Below, piece by piece: positions 1-6,813 of a stretch of 11,494 nt of DNA. The stretch spans positions 18,655 to 30,148 of the forward strand of contig DGKK01000067.1 in the NCBI GenBank assembly GCA_002387725.1, written 5' to 3'. Position 1 is the first letter of the stretch. Every line of letters begins with the position of its first letter. The stretch is from Nitrospirae bacterium UBA4572. Its GTDB lineage: Bacteria > Nitrospirota > Leptospirillia > Leptospirillales > Leptospirillaceae. The notes below the pieces were generated by a model that did not search any database, had not been told where the DNA came from, and worked only from the letters and a program-made list of their open reading frames with translations. The position numbers and the translations under genes were made by a program.

Positions 1-95
1 ATTTATTTTCTTGACTCCCTATTTCGGAATCAGGGGAGAAAAATTCGATGATGCTGATCTTTCCGGAAAACATAGATGTGGCTTCTCGTCGGAGT

Positions 96-113
96 CACCG
101 GAAGCTTCCGGTG
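96..113. repeat. Perfect 18-bp palindrome
   Basis: CACCGGAAGCTTCCGGTG is its own reverse complement. Allowing one G·T pair, the symmetry extends to 93-116. There is no T-run on either side, so it is not an ordinary intrinsic terminator. A dimeric-regulator operator, or a hairpin at the 3' end of an upstream transcript, are both possible. The function is unknown. Confidence 0.6.
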
Positions 114-211
114 GCTAAACCCGGGATTTAAGCCGAGCCTAAAAAAAATTCAAAGAGGCGTTCTGGTGCGTGTCCTTTTCCATAGCGCAACACGAGAAGG
201 CATCCGCCCGG

Positions 212-241
212 CCGGACAAGGGCATTTCGGGCGTTGTCCGG
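212..241 (+). other. Stable hairpin in hemY leader
   Basis: CCGGACAA at 212-219 pairs perfectly with TTGTCCGG at 234-241 around a 14-nt loop. A further CCC/GGG can stack outside it across a GG bulge. It is not followed by T residues. If a transcript covers this region it would form a stable stem about 165 nt before the hemY start. I cannot assign it to a known RNA family. Confidence 0.4.
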
Positions 242-404
242 GGGAGAAACAGCTCTCGGATACATCCGCTGGGGTCACTCTCCGAAGATCCTAACCGGCA
301 TGTTCACCCTACAGGAGGATGTCTTGCGGCACTTTTCATGATAAAGTTTTCGGGGATGTCGCCCCTGTGACGTTAGTCTGATCTGATTTTCGAGGAGATT
401 CACT

Positions 405-1796
405 TTGGCAACAGAAGATGTCGAAACACTTGTCATCGGTGGAGGGATTGCCGGTCTGGCGTGCGCCTCCCATCTCAAACTTGCCGGTCGCACCGTTCGT
501 CTTGTGGAACGGAATGACTACCTGGGGGGGGTGATCCGTACCCTTTCCGATAGTGGCTACCGAATCGAGACCGGACCGAATAGCCTTCTGGTAAGAACCG
601 AAGAGCCTCTTCTCAAATACCTCTCACGCCCAGAGATTGCAGCAAGGATCCAACTGGCAGGGAGAATGGGAAAAAAGAGATTCATACTGAAAGATGGCCA
701 TCCCGTCGCCCTTCCCATGAGCCTCTCGGAGGGAATCTTCACTCAGATTCTATCTCTCCCCGCTAAGGTGCGACTCTTGAAAGAACCCTTCATCCCTCCT
801 GCCGGTGGGGTGGATGGAGTCGATCCCGAAAAAGAAACCGTGGCCGATTTCGTCCGGCGACGTCTCGGAAACGAGTTTCTCGAATCCCTGATCGATCCTT
901 TTGTCAAAGGTGTTTATGCCTCGGACCCCCACCTTCTCTCCATGGCGGACACCTTTCCCCGGCTAGTCCAAATGGAAAAATCCTATGGGTCTCTGATTAA
1001 GGGCGGACTGGCCTTGGCAAGACAAAAAAAGGCCCCGGCTCCTGCTTTTGCCCGAGAAATTCTTTCCTTTTCCGAGGGAATGGGTACGCTTCCTGAATCT
1101 CTCGCCAACATTCTCGATGACGACGCGGGAACCAATGCTGAGGTCATCGGGTGCGCCCCCTCGGAGAGCGGGTTCCGGACCGCCCTTCTCTTCGAGGAGG
1201 AGACTTACTATATTCGCTCGAAACACCTAGTGCTGGCCCTTCCGGCTGCCCAGACGGCAGAACTCATCGAGCCGATGGCACCGGGCATCCCTTCCTTGCT
1301 TGGACAGATCCCCTATGCACCGATTGCCGTCGTCTACCTCGGATACCCCCGGGATCGCATTTCCCACCCGCTTGACGGATTCGGACTGCTCGTCCCCTCA
1401 CGGGAGCGCCGCAAGATTCTGGGAGCTCTTTTCTCGTCCTCCCTCTTTCCGGGGCGATCGCCTGACGGACACGTTCTCCTCACCGTCTTTGTCGGTGGAA
1501 TGACCCAACCAAAACTTGCGCAGGCATTCGATGAAGATCTCTTGCCGATGGTGACAAAAGAGATCGGATCCATGCTTGGAGTGCTAGGAGCTCCCTCCTA
1601 TGTGCGGATTCAGCGTTGGGCAGGAGCCATTCCCCAATCCGTCCCGGGACATGGAGAGAGGATCCGGTCTATCGAGTCCGCTCTTCCGTCCGGGCTCCAT
1701 TTGGCCGGGTCCTATCTTTCGGGGGTCTCGGTATCTCAAACCTTTTCCTCAGGCATTCGGGCGGCAGAAAAAATTCTCGCCCAATCTCCGGGCTGA
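405..1796 (+). CDS. hemY: Protoporphyrinogen oxidase (oxygen-dependent type, FAD)
   Basis: This 463-residue flavoprotein oxidises protoporphyrinogen IX (or coproporphyrinogen III in some lineages) in late heme synthesis, normally at the inner face of the membrane. The N-terminus has the FAD dinucleotide-binding motif VIGGGIAGLACASHL (G12-G17), with the ribose-binding acidic residue E35 about 20 residues on and a following LGGVIRT. The C-terminus has the family's second FAD-contact segment (HLAGSYLSGVSVSQTFSSG, about 432-450). The length is normal for the HemY/PPOX family. I chose the TTG at 405 because GAGGAG lies at 392-397, 7 nt upstream, and the FAD motif begins at once. The gene stands alone on the plus strand here; other heme genes may lie outside the window. 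The sequence alone does not separate the protoporphyrin from the coproporphyrin route. Confidence 0.9.
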   Translation: MATEDVETLVIGGGIAGLACASHLKLAGRTVRLVERNDYLGGVIRTLSDSGYRIETGPNSLLVRTEEPLLKYLSRPEIAARIQLAGRMGKKRFILKDGHPVALPMSLSEGIFTQILSLPAKVRLLKEPFIPPAGGVDGVDPEKETVADFVRRRLGNEFLESLIDPFVKGVYASDPHLLSMADTFPRLVQMEKSYGSLIKGGLALARQKKAPAPAFAREILSFSEGMGTLPESLANILDDDAGTNAEVIGCAPSESGFRTALLFEEETYYIRSKHLVLALPAAQTAELIEPMAPGIPSLLGQIPYAPIAVVYLGYPRDRISHPLDGFGLLVPSRERRKILGALFSSSLFPGRSPDGHVLLTVFVGGMTQPKLAQAFDEDLLPMVTKEIGSMLGVLGAPSYVRIQRWAGAIPQSVPGHGERIRSIESALPSGLHLAGSYLSGVSVSQTFSSGIRAAEKILAQSPG

Positions 1797-1802
1797 CGAC
1801 CC

Positions 1803-1829
1803 ACCGGAGGCACCCCAATCCCCTTCGGT
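1803..1829 (+). terminator. Hairpin just after hemY, terminator-like without U-tract
   Basis: ACCGGAGG at 1803-1810 pairs along its whole length with CCTTCGGT at 1822-1829 (one G·U in the plus-strand RNA, which becomes an A·C mismatch on the minus strand). The loop is 11 nt and the hairpin starts 6 nt after the hemY stop. No U-run follows, so it may be a 3'-end stabiliser or a weak or factor-assisted terminator in the 48-bp gap between convergent genes. Confidence 0.3.
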
Positions 1830-1844
1830 CAGGGCATCCCTACA

Positions 1845-2519
1845 TCAACAGGGAAAACCCTCTACCGAGTGAAACTGTCCTGATTCGAGGCAGTAGGCCG
1901 ACAAACGCCCCGTACGGTAGGCTCCGGTATCCACCATGACGAGCGCCTCGTGGTAAAACTTGGCCTTGCGCACAATGGTATGTCCCGAGACAACAAGGCG
2001 TCCGTCCCAAGAGGGAAGGATATGGGGAGGACGCAGGTCGACGCATTCATGGAAAATGCCGGCAGAAGAGAGCCGTGTGTCACAGAGGCCTACATCCCCA
2101 AAACGAGTTCCTGGAACCGAAGGGAGGCCTCCATGGACCACAATATGGCGAGAGTCGGACCAGGAAAGTGGCCAAGAACGGAGCCACGAGTCCAGCAACC
2201 GGCTCCGGGTATGCCCCAGTCGGCTCATGGATTCGAGGGTCTGCTCTCCCCCAAACTCCGGATCCCGGTAAAAGGGGACAGGATCTCCTTCCCGAAAGCG
2301 CAGATAGGCCTCCTCGTGGTTGCCCGCCACAGGGAGAAACCATCCTTCCCTCGCGCCATGGTAAAGGCGCTCAAGAAGTTCTCCCACCAGGCGGCCACGG
2401 TCTATCACATCTCCCGTGGCTATCAGGCGATCATCTTTGGGATGAAAATTGATTTTTTTTAGGAGATTTTCAAAAAGAGGAAGCTGTCCGTGAAGATCTC
2501 CCACCACATAGGTGGCCAT
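1845..2519 (-). CDS. Metallophosphatase, PP/ApaH-like (calcineurin-like fold)
   Basis: This 224-residue phosphoesterase is of the PrpA/ApaH/lambda-phosphatase group, which uses two metal ions to cleave phosphoproteins or dinucleoside polyphosphates. All signature blocks are in order: GDLHG (7-11), GDVIDRG (36-42), GNHEE (66-70), HGG (129-131) and SGHT (178-181), the last followed by VDTGA. The protein is probably cytoplasmic, since I see no signal peptide. The start is ATG, with only a weak purine-rich stretch ahead of it. It begins 18 bp after the stop of hpnH, so the two are almost certainly co-transcribed and perhaps translationally coupled. The true substrate (phosphoprotein, Ap4A-type nucleotide or other) cannot be read from the sequence. 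No fixed link between such phosphatases and hopanoid synthesis is known to me. Confidence 0.85.
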   Translation of the reverse strand: MATYVVGDLHGQLPLFENLLKKINFHPKDDRLIATGDVIDRGRLVGELLERLYHGAREGWFLPVAGNHEEAYLRFREGDPVPFYRDPEFGGEQTLESMSRLGHTRSRLLDSWLRSWPLSWSDSRHIVVHGGLPSVPGTRFGDVGLCDTRLSSAGIFHECVDLRPPHILPSWDGRLVVSGHTIVRKAKFYHEALVMVDTGAYRTGRLSAYCLESGQFHSVEGFPC

Positions 2520-2537
2520 AAAGCGGCCCGCCTGCCG

Positions 2538-3554
2538 TCAGCCGGCCGGAAGAAGGCTCGAAATGGACCGGAAAGTATTCCGAAGTGACGATGTCGCATC
2601 TCCCACCGCCGAGGGTTCGAATCCGGAGTGAACCATGCAATCACGGCACTTTGGGTTTCCGGACGAGGGGCCATACTTGCTCCAATCGGTCTCTTCCATG
2701 AGCTCACGATAGGTTGCGGCATAGCCTTCGTTTTGAAGGTAGCAGGGTCGCTGCCATCCTAAAACCGAATAGTTTGGACTCCCCCACGGGGTGCAGTCGT
2801 AGTCTTTCTCCCCTTCAAGAAAGTCGAGATAGAAGGGGCTGTGATTGAAATTCCATCCCTTCCCTGCCCGATCCGCCAAAATGGCACGAAAGAGATCCTT
2901 TGTCCTCTCCCGTCTCAGAAAATGGTCCTGATCCGGTGCCCAGGCATAGGAGTAGCCGGGAGAAATCATCATTCCGTTAACCCCAAGATCACGGGCAAAG
3001 TCGAAAAAGCGCCGGAGCTCTTCAGGATCCTCGCCTTCAAAGACCGTTGTATTGGTCGTCACACGGAATCCCTTTGAAAGGGCCGTCTTGATCGCCCGAA
3101 CGGCAATGTCAAAAACGCCCTCCCGACAGACAAGCCGGTCATGGGTCTCCCTGAGGCCATCGAGATGAACACTAAATGTCAGATAGGGAGAGGGGGAGAT
3201 GGTCTCAAGCCCCCGTTCGAGGAGAATGCCATTCGTGCAGAGATAAACGAACTTTTTCCGGGCGATCATTGCCGAAACAATTTCACCGATTTCAGGGTGA
3301 ATGAGGGGCTCCCCTCCGGCAATGGTCACAACGGGAGCGCCACACTCTTCCACCGCCCGAATGCACTGCTCCGGAGAGAGTCTTTTCTTGAGGATCTCCT
3401 CGGGGTATTGGATCTTGCCACAACCGGCGCACTCAAGATTGCATCGAAAAAGTGGCTCAAGCATGAGAACCAAGGGGTAACGCTTATCGCCTGACCATTT
3501 CTTTTTCATGACATAAGAGCCGACCTTCAAGGCCTGCTGAACGGGAATGGACAT
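2538..3554 (-). CDS. hpnH: Adenosylhopane synthase, radical SAM (HpnH)
   Basis: HpnH joins the 5'-deoxyadenosyl radical of S-adenosylmethionine to diploptene, giving adenosylhopane, the first committed step to C35 bacteriohopanepolyols. The 338-residue protein has the radical SAM cluster CNLECAGC (C38, C42, C45, spacing CX3CX2C), a GGEP motif at 80-83, and a C-terminal cysteine-rich block with HpnH-specific wording: GWQRPCYLQNEGY, ELMEETDW, then CRDCMVHSGFEPSAVGD. I recall that block as ...CMVHCGYE... in most homologues, so the Ser where a Cys is usual deserves a check. The ATG at 3554 is preceded by AAAGGG, about 8 nt away. A strong promoter lies about 110 bp upstream. No other hopanoid gene (shc, hpnG and so on) is in the window. 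Confidence 0.92.
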   Translation of the reverse strand: MSIPVQQALKVGSYVMKKKWSGDKRYPLVLMLEPLFRCNLECAGCGKIQYPEEILKKRLSPEQCIRAVEECGAPVVTIAGGEPLIHPEIGEIVSAMIARKKFVYLCTNGILLERGLETISPSPYLTFSVHLDGLRETHDRLVCREGVFDIAVRAIKTALSKGFRVTTNTTVFEGEDPEELRRFFDFARDLGVNGMMISPGYSYAWAPDQDHFLRRERTKDLFRAILADRAGKGWNFNHSPFYLDFLEGEKDYDCTPWGSPNYSVLGWQRPCYLQNEGYAATYRELMEETDWSKYGPSSGNPKCRDCMVHSGFEPSAVGDATSSLRNTFRSISSLLPAG

Positions 3555-3636
3555 GGGAAACGCCCTTTCATGGCGGAGAGTGGGCCGCCACCCGAAGAAA
3601 AATATCCGAAAAATGGCAAGAAAAACGATTTAAAGG

Positions 3637-3665
3637 ATGACAAAAAATCATCGACACTTTAAGAT
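3637..3665 (+). promoter_or_regulatory. Candidate sigma70-like promoter for glk-pgl
   Basis: ATGACA (3637-3642, 5/6 match) is followed after exactly 17 bp by TAAGAT (3660-3665, 4/6 match). The start would fall near 3672, about 95 nt before the glk start codon. A small dyad GATGA/TCATC (3636-3640/3648-3652) covers the -35. This promoter is weaker than the opposing one. TTGACT at 3734-3739 was considered but has no -10 before the ribosome binding site. Confidence 0.4.
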
Positions 3666-3693
3666 CATACGGAGAGGTATGCATTTCTGTCAA
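3664..3693 (-). promoter_or_regulatory. Sigma70-like promoter for hpnH
   Basis: Read on the minus strand, TTGACA (3688-3693) is followed after 18 bp by TATGAT (3664-3669). That is a full consensus -35 and a 5/6 -10. Transcription would start near 3657, giving a leader of about 100 nt. The -10 overlaps that of the opposing glk promoter. Confidence 0.6.
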
Positions 3694-3765
3694 GGAATCA
3701 TGAGGACATCTATCCAGCAAGTCATCAAAAACATTGACTTTACATAAAGGAGAGGGGAGGATTTT

Positions 3766-4791
3766 GTGATTCTGGCCGGAGACATCGGAGGAACAAAAAC
3801 ACTCCTTGGATTCTTTGACCCGGACTCCGGGGTTCATTCTCCCCAAAGCCTTCACTCCTACCCCTCTCGCGATTATCCCTCCCTTGAGTCGATTCTTACC
3901 CGGTTTATGGGAGAGGTTGACCCGCGTCTGTCCGAAGGTTCCCTTGAGTCGGCAGCCTTCGGTGTCGCCGGACCCGTCATTTCCGGCCGATGTCAGACCA
4001 CAAACCTCCCGTGGATCATCGAGACAAGTTCCCTCGCCAAGACGCTCGGACTTTCCCCCAAGTCGGTGGCACTGGCCAATGACCTCGTCTCCATCGCCTG
4101 GGGGATCACGATCGCCCCTCCGGAATCCTTGGAGACGATCAACGCGGGAGTCGGGAATCCCCAAGGAACGCGGGTTGTGGTGGCCCCGGGGACAGGGCTG
4201 GGAGAGGCGATCATTGGAATGCACAACGGGACTCCCCTTCCCATCCCGACCGAGGGAGGCCATGTCGATTGGGCCCCTACCTCCCCGGAGGAGATTCCTC
4301 TTCTTCTGTGGCTATGGGACAAGTTTGGCCATGCGAGTCCCGAACGGCTCATTTCGGGACCGGGGCTGGCACATCTCTATCACTTCCATGCCCAGTCACC
4401 TCCCCCCGGTGGGACACTTCTCCCTCCCGATCTTCCGGAAGAAAAGGTTCCCGAAACCGTCTCGCTCGAGGCTGAAAGGGGAAACCCTCTGGCACTGGCC
4501 GTGATGAAGCACTTCTGGAGGCTCATTGCGGCAGAGGCAGGGAACATGGCCCTTAAAAGCCTGGCGACAGGCGGAGTCATTTTGGCAGGCGGAATCCCGG
4601 AAAAAATCCTTCCTTTTCTTGACAGAACCGTCTTCATGGACACGTTCACAGCCAAGGGGCGCTACCGCCAACTCCTGACAACAATTCCGGTCACACTCTC
4701 CTCGGATCCGGATGTCGGCATCAAGGGGGCCGCCGAAATCGCCCGACGACTTGTGCGATCCGACCACTCCAGTGAAAGGAGTCCATCATGA
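3766..4791 (+). CDS. glk: Glucokinase (E. coli Glk family)
   Basis: Glk phosphorylates glucose with ATP to glucose-6-phosphate in the cytoplasm. The 341-residue protein has the N-terminal phosphate-binding motif GDIGGTK (5-11), FGVAGPV (65-71), the sugar-binding TNLPW (79-83), the AND at 104-106 containing the presumed catalytic base D106, the second phosphate loop GTGLGEA (142-148), EGGHVDWAP (163-171), the family mark ISGPGLAHLY (196-205) and GGVILAGG near the C-terminus. These belong to the glk (PF02685) type rather than the ROK type. The start is GTG, 5 nt after AGGGGAGG (3753-3760). The stop overlaps the pgl start (ATGA, 4788-4791), so the two are translationally coupled and feed glucose towards 6-phosphogluconate. 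Confidence 0.93.
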   Translation: MILAGDIGGTKTLLGFFDPDSGVHSPQSLHSYPSRDYPSLESILTRFMGEVDPRLSEGSLESAAFGVAGPVISGRCQTTNLPWIIETSSLAKTLGLSPKSVALANDLVSIAWGITIAPPESLETINAGVGNPQGTRVVVAPGTGLGEAIIGMHNGTPLPIPTEGGHVDWAPTSPEEIPLLLWLWDKFGHASPERLISGPGLAHLYHFHAQSPPPGGTLLPPDLPEEKVPETVSLEAERGNPLALAVMKHFWRLIAAEAGNMALKSLATGGVILAGGIPEKILPFLDRTVFMDTFTAKGRYRQLLTTIPVTLSSDPDVGIKGAAEIARRLVRSDHSSERSPS

Positions 4792-5564
4792 CAATCTCAC
4801 CGATCACTCGCATGGGCGGATCGCATGTCTCCTTGACCCTCTTTTCCTCTCGCGAGGATTGGGCCGAAGGCGCGGCCCGGGAAATCCTGTCCCGCATCGA
4901 GGCCCATCTGTCCACGCACCGAACTGTCTCTATCGGGCTCTCAGGTGGCACGACACCAACTCCCGTCCTTCAAAATCTCGCGCACGAAATTATGGGATGG
5001 TCCGACGAAAAGAAGAGACGCATCCTTTGGTTTTTCGTGGATGAGCGGTGCGTCGGTCCGGAGGATCCGCAGAGCAATTATCGCATGGTGAGAGAAGCAT
5101 TACTGACACCGGGAAAGATTCCCGGAGAAACAGTCTTTCGCATGAGGGGCGAGCATCCGTCAGCGGAAGAGGAAGCCCTCCGGTATGAGAGACTCATTAC
5201 GGAGCTCCTCGGACCATCCATCCCGCACCCGCCAACGATGGACATTCTTCTCATGGGGATAGGCCCGGATGGACACACGGCGAGCCTCTTTCCAGGAACT
5301 TCCCCGGAAGATGATCACCACAGGCTTGTCATCTCGGTTCCCAGGCAGGGCGACCGGGTGGCCCGGATCAGCCTGACCTACCGGATGCTGGCTTGGGGAG
5401 GTGAGCGCCTCTTTCTGGTGGCGGGAGCCGACAAGAAGAATATTCTTCAAAAGGTTCTGTCCGGCGAGGGAGATCTTCCGTCCCAATGGGTGCTGAGGGA
5501 GGCCGGTTCCCTCGGTCGCCCAACACGCTTTCTCCTCGATGGCGCTTCGGCCCCAACATCATAA
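4788..5564 (+). CDS. pgl: 6-phosphogluconolactonase (Pgl/DevB type)
   Basis: Pgl hydrolyses 6-phosphogluconolactone to 6-phosphogluconate in the oxidative pentose phosphate or Entner-Doudoroff route. Family motifs run in order over 258 residues: LSGGTTP (51-57), FVDERCVGPEDPQSNYRMV (83-101) and LLMGIGPDGHTASLFPG (154-170). The length is that of the short bacterial NagB-fold lactonase, not the beta-propeller type. The ATG overlaps the glk stop by four bases and is preceded by GAAAGGAG (4774-4781) at 6 nt. The enzyme's usual partner, glucose-6-phosphate dehydrogenase (zwf), is not in the window. Confidence 0.93.
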   Translation: MTISPITRMGGSHVSLTLFSSREDWAEGAAREILSRIEAHLSTHRTVSIGLSGGTTPTPVLQNLAHEIMGWSDEKKRRILWFFVDERCVGPEDPQSNYRMVREALLTPGKIPGETVFRMRGEHPSAEEEALRYERLITELLGPSIPHPPTMDILLMGIGPDGHTASLFPGTSPEDDHHRLVISVPRQGDRVARISLTYRMLAWGGERLFLVAGADKKNILQKVLSGEGDLPSQWVLREAGSLGRPTRFLLDGASAPTS

Positions 5565-5591
5565 CGCCTCGAAAAAAACCGAACGATCACC

Positions 5592-5623
5592 TGTGGGAGG
5601 AGTCGGAAAGTATTCCTCCTGCA
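5592..5623 (+). terminator. Hairpin after glk-pgl, possible terminator or 3' stabiliser
   Basis: A 12-bp stem (5592-5603 with 5612-5623, three of the pairs being G·U) closes an 8-nt loop, CGGAAAGT, 27 nt after the pgl stop. The core GGAGGA/TCCTCC is perfect. The next bases are AGGGCGCC rather than a T-run, so it does not meet the classic intrinsic terminator form. It probably marks the 3' end of the glk-pgl message. Confidence 0.4.
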
Positions 5624-5682
5624 AGGGCGCCGGACCTTCATTCTTGCCCAGATCACGAACTCTTTAGTAGAATTAACAGATG

Positions 5683-5705
5683 CATTCGACGAGATCTCTC
5701 GAATG
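5683..5705. repeat. 23-bp imperfect palindrome upstream of membrane-protein gene
   Basis: CATTCGA (5683-5689) and TCGAATG (5699-5705) flank GAGATCTC, itself a perfect palindrome (5691-5698). A single extra C at 5690 breaks full symmetry. It lies 75 bp before the start of the next gene in an otherwise unassigned 215-bp gap, where an operator would be placed. I could not find a clear promoter beside it; TTGGCT (5718-5723), 17 bp, TATTGC (5741-5746) is the best weak candidate. Confidence 0.35.
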
Positions 5706-5779
5706 AAATATTGCATCTTGGCTATGCTGTGTATTGATGGTATTGCGTTTGAGGCAAAGGGCCTTAGCAGAGGATCTGA

Positions 5780-6454
5780 ATGACAGAACCAACTTCGGCA
5801 AATGGATCGGACCGGGAGAAGGCCCCGACGGCGGGAACTTCGTCAACCGGAAACTCTGCACAGGCCAATGGGCAGGGGGGACGGGAAAAAAGCCCGGGTG
5901 GTCCCCCGAAAAAGGTTGCATCCGCAAAGGGGGGAGAACGGGAATTCGAGGAGCTTTATAGCCCCTCCCGACCCCGCGAGGAACAGGGATTCAGCCCGGT
6001 CACGATTGCCATCTATATCGTTGTAGGGCTCCTTCTTGTAGCCGGCATTGGAGGATCCATTATCGGACTGAAGACCGGCCCGCTGGGGAAGCCCCACAAG
6101 ATCGTTTCCCAGAGAAGCATCAGTACAAGAACCACCTTCCGCGTGATTCAGGGAAATGGCTGGCGGCTTAACATGTCCATGCTGCTTTCTCCTTCGGTGG
6201 CCTACATGAAATATACCCTCGAAGGGAATGCTCCGATCAAGATGCAAATGCTCGGAGCCAAGTACAAGATCGGAAACGGAGATATCGTTCCGCTCAAGCT
6301 CCCTCCGGCATACCTCATGTTCGAGCCACTCGCCCCCAAGGAGGAAACCTCACGCGCCTTCTGGCTTGGCGGATCCCCCGTTTACTCCATCACAATCCTC
6401 ATGAGGATTGATGATGGTCACGAGATCCGGAACGAATCCGTCACATTCGACTAG
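5780..6454 (+). CDS. Unrecognised single-pass membrane protein
   Basis: I do not recognise this 224-residue protein. Residues 1-70 are low in complexity and rich in Gly, Ser, Pro, Lys and Glu, as in a disordered cytoplasmic tail. Residues about 73-97 (SPVTIAIYIVVGLLLVAGIG and on) form one clear membrane helix with small-residue spacing. Residues 100-224 form a domain of alternating hydrophobic positions that looks beta-rich and probably lies outside the membrane (N-in, C-out by the positive-inside rule, with many Lys/Arg before the helix). There are no cysteines, no lipobox and no enzyme motif. The ATG is supported by AGAGGA (5769-5774) at 5 nt. It follows glk-pgl on the same strand after 215 bp and hairpins, so it is probably a separate unit. 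Its TAG stop overlaps the stop of yggU on the other strand. Confidence 0.75.
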   Translation: MTEPTSANGSDREKAPTAGTSSTGNSAQANGQGGREKSPGGPPKKVASAKGGEREFEELYSPSRPREEQGFSPVTIAIYIVVGLLLVAGIGGSIIGLKTGPLGKPHKIVSQRSISTRTTFRVIQGNGWRLNMSMLLSPSVAYMKYTLEGNAPIKMQMLGAKYKIGNGDIVPLKLPPAYLMFEPLAPKEETSRAFWLGGSPVYSITILMRIDDGHEIRNESVTFD

Positions 6455-6813
6455 ATCTTCTCGGAAGCGAGTCTCATCAGGCGCTCGAAACCGTCAGACT
6501 CATCAATCCCTCTCACCGAAAGCCGCTTGATGCGGCTGGTGTGTCCAGAAACCAGCGCGACCGAGGAAGGGGACACACCAAGAAATTCCGCCAACGTCCT
6601 GAGAACCCCTTCATTGGCTTGCCCCTCCCGTGCGGGCTCCCGAATCCCCACGACCCATATGGGAGCGGGACCATGCGATGCTCCCCTTCTGAGGAACACA
6701 CGGGACTGAGCCGGCTTGACCTCAATGACGAGAATCCACCCGGGGGACTCTTTCCCCGCCCCTGACTTCCTTGCCTTAGTGGAGGCGTTCTTCGATTCCC
6801 GGACCTTTGCCAA
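6451..6813 (-). CDS. yggU: DUF167/YggU family protein
   Basis: This 120-residue member of the DUF167 (YggU) family is a small conserved cytoplasmic protein of unknown role. The diagnostic segment REPAREGQANEGVL followed by LAEFLGVSPSSVALVSG and HTSRIKRL matches the family's pattern of a small-residue-rich GxAN loop, a helix, then a G-x-x-S-R-x-K strand. The first 24 residues are basic and probably flexible. The start is TTG at 6813, which places it 38 bp inside the divIVA reading frame. No ATG, GTG or TTG follows before the conserved core, and AAGGGGG lies about 10 nt upstream, so TTG is the best choice but not certain. It is the last gene of the division cluster. It ends on a CTAG shared with the convergent gene. 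Confidence 0.8.
   Translation of the reverse strand: MAKVRESKNASTKARKSGAGKESPGWILVIEVKPAQSRVFLRRGASHGPAPIWVVGIREPAREGQANEGVLRTLAEFLGVSPSSVALVSGHTSRIKRLSVRGIDESDGFERLMRLASEKI

Larger units (their letters stand above)
1..404. other. Long non-coding leader/intergenic region upstream of hemY
   Basis: I see no convincing gene here. The open frames present (for example 76-294 and 170-370) have no good ribosome binding site and no recognisable protein motifs. The stretch is structured: a perfect palindrome at 96-113, a strong hairpin at 212-241, a small GGGG/CCCC stem at 352-355/362-365, and an A-run at 141-148. AGGAGG at 313-318 looks like a ribosome binding site but leads only to a few codons (TTG at 324, stop at 339-341, also in frame with an ATG at 300). 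It therefore marks at most a 13-codon leader peptide. TTGACT at 11-16 resembles a -35 box but has no matching -10. I compared the region by eye with common riboswitch cores (cobalamin, TPP, FMN, glycine, c-di-GMP) and found no match. Confidence 0.5.

Noticed and set aside
76..370. Open frames of 72 and 66 codons in the hemY leader
   Set aside because: No ribosome binding site, no motif, overlapping each other in different frames, and crossing the hairpins.
1..404. Riboswitch or known RNA upstream of hemY
   Set aside because: I looked for cobalamin, TPP, FMN, glycine, c-di-GMP, SRP RNA and 6S-like cores and could match none by eye.
1950..2462. 170-codon plus-strand frame inside the phosphatase gene
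   Set aside because: It is the shadow of a gene with all five metallophosphatase blocks on the other strand.
3734..3739. TTGACT as -35 of glk
   Set aside because: At the proper distance the -10 would fall inside the ribosome binding site and start codon, and no TATAAT-like hexamer is there.
3568..4263. 231-codon minus-strand frame covering the hpnH/glk spacer and the first half of glk
   Set aside because: It is antisense to the clear glucokinase, would include both promoters, and has no protein motif.
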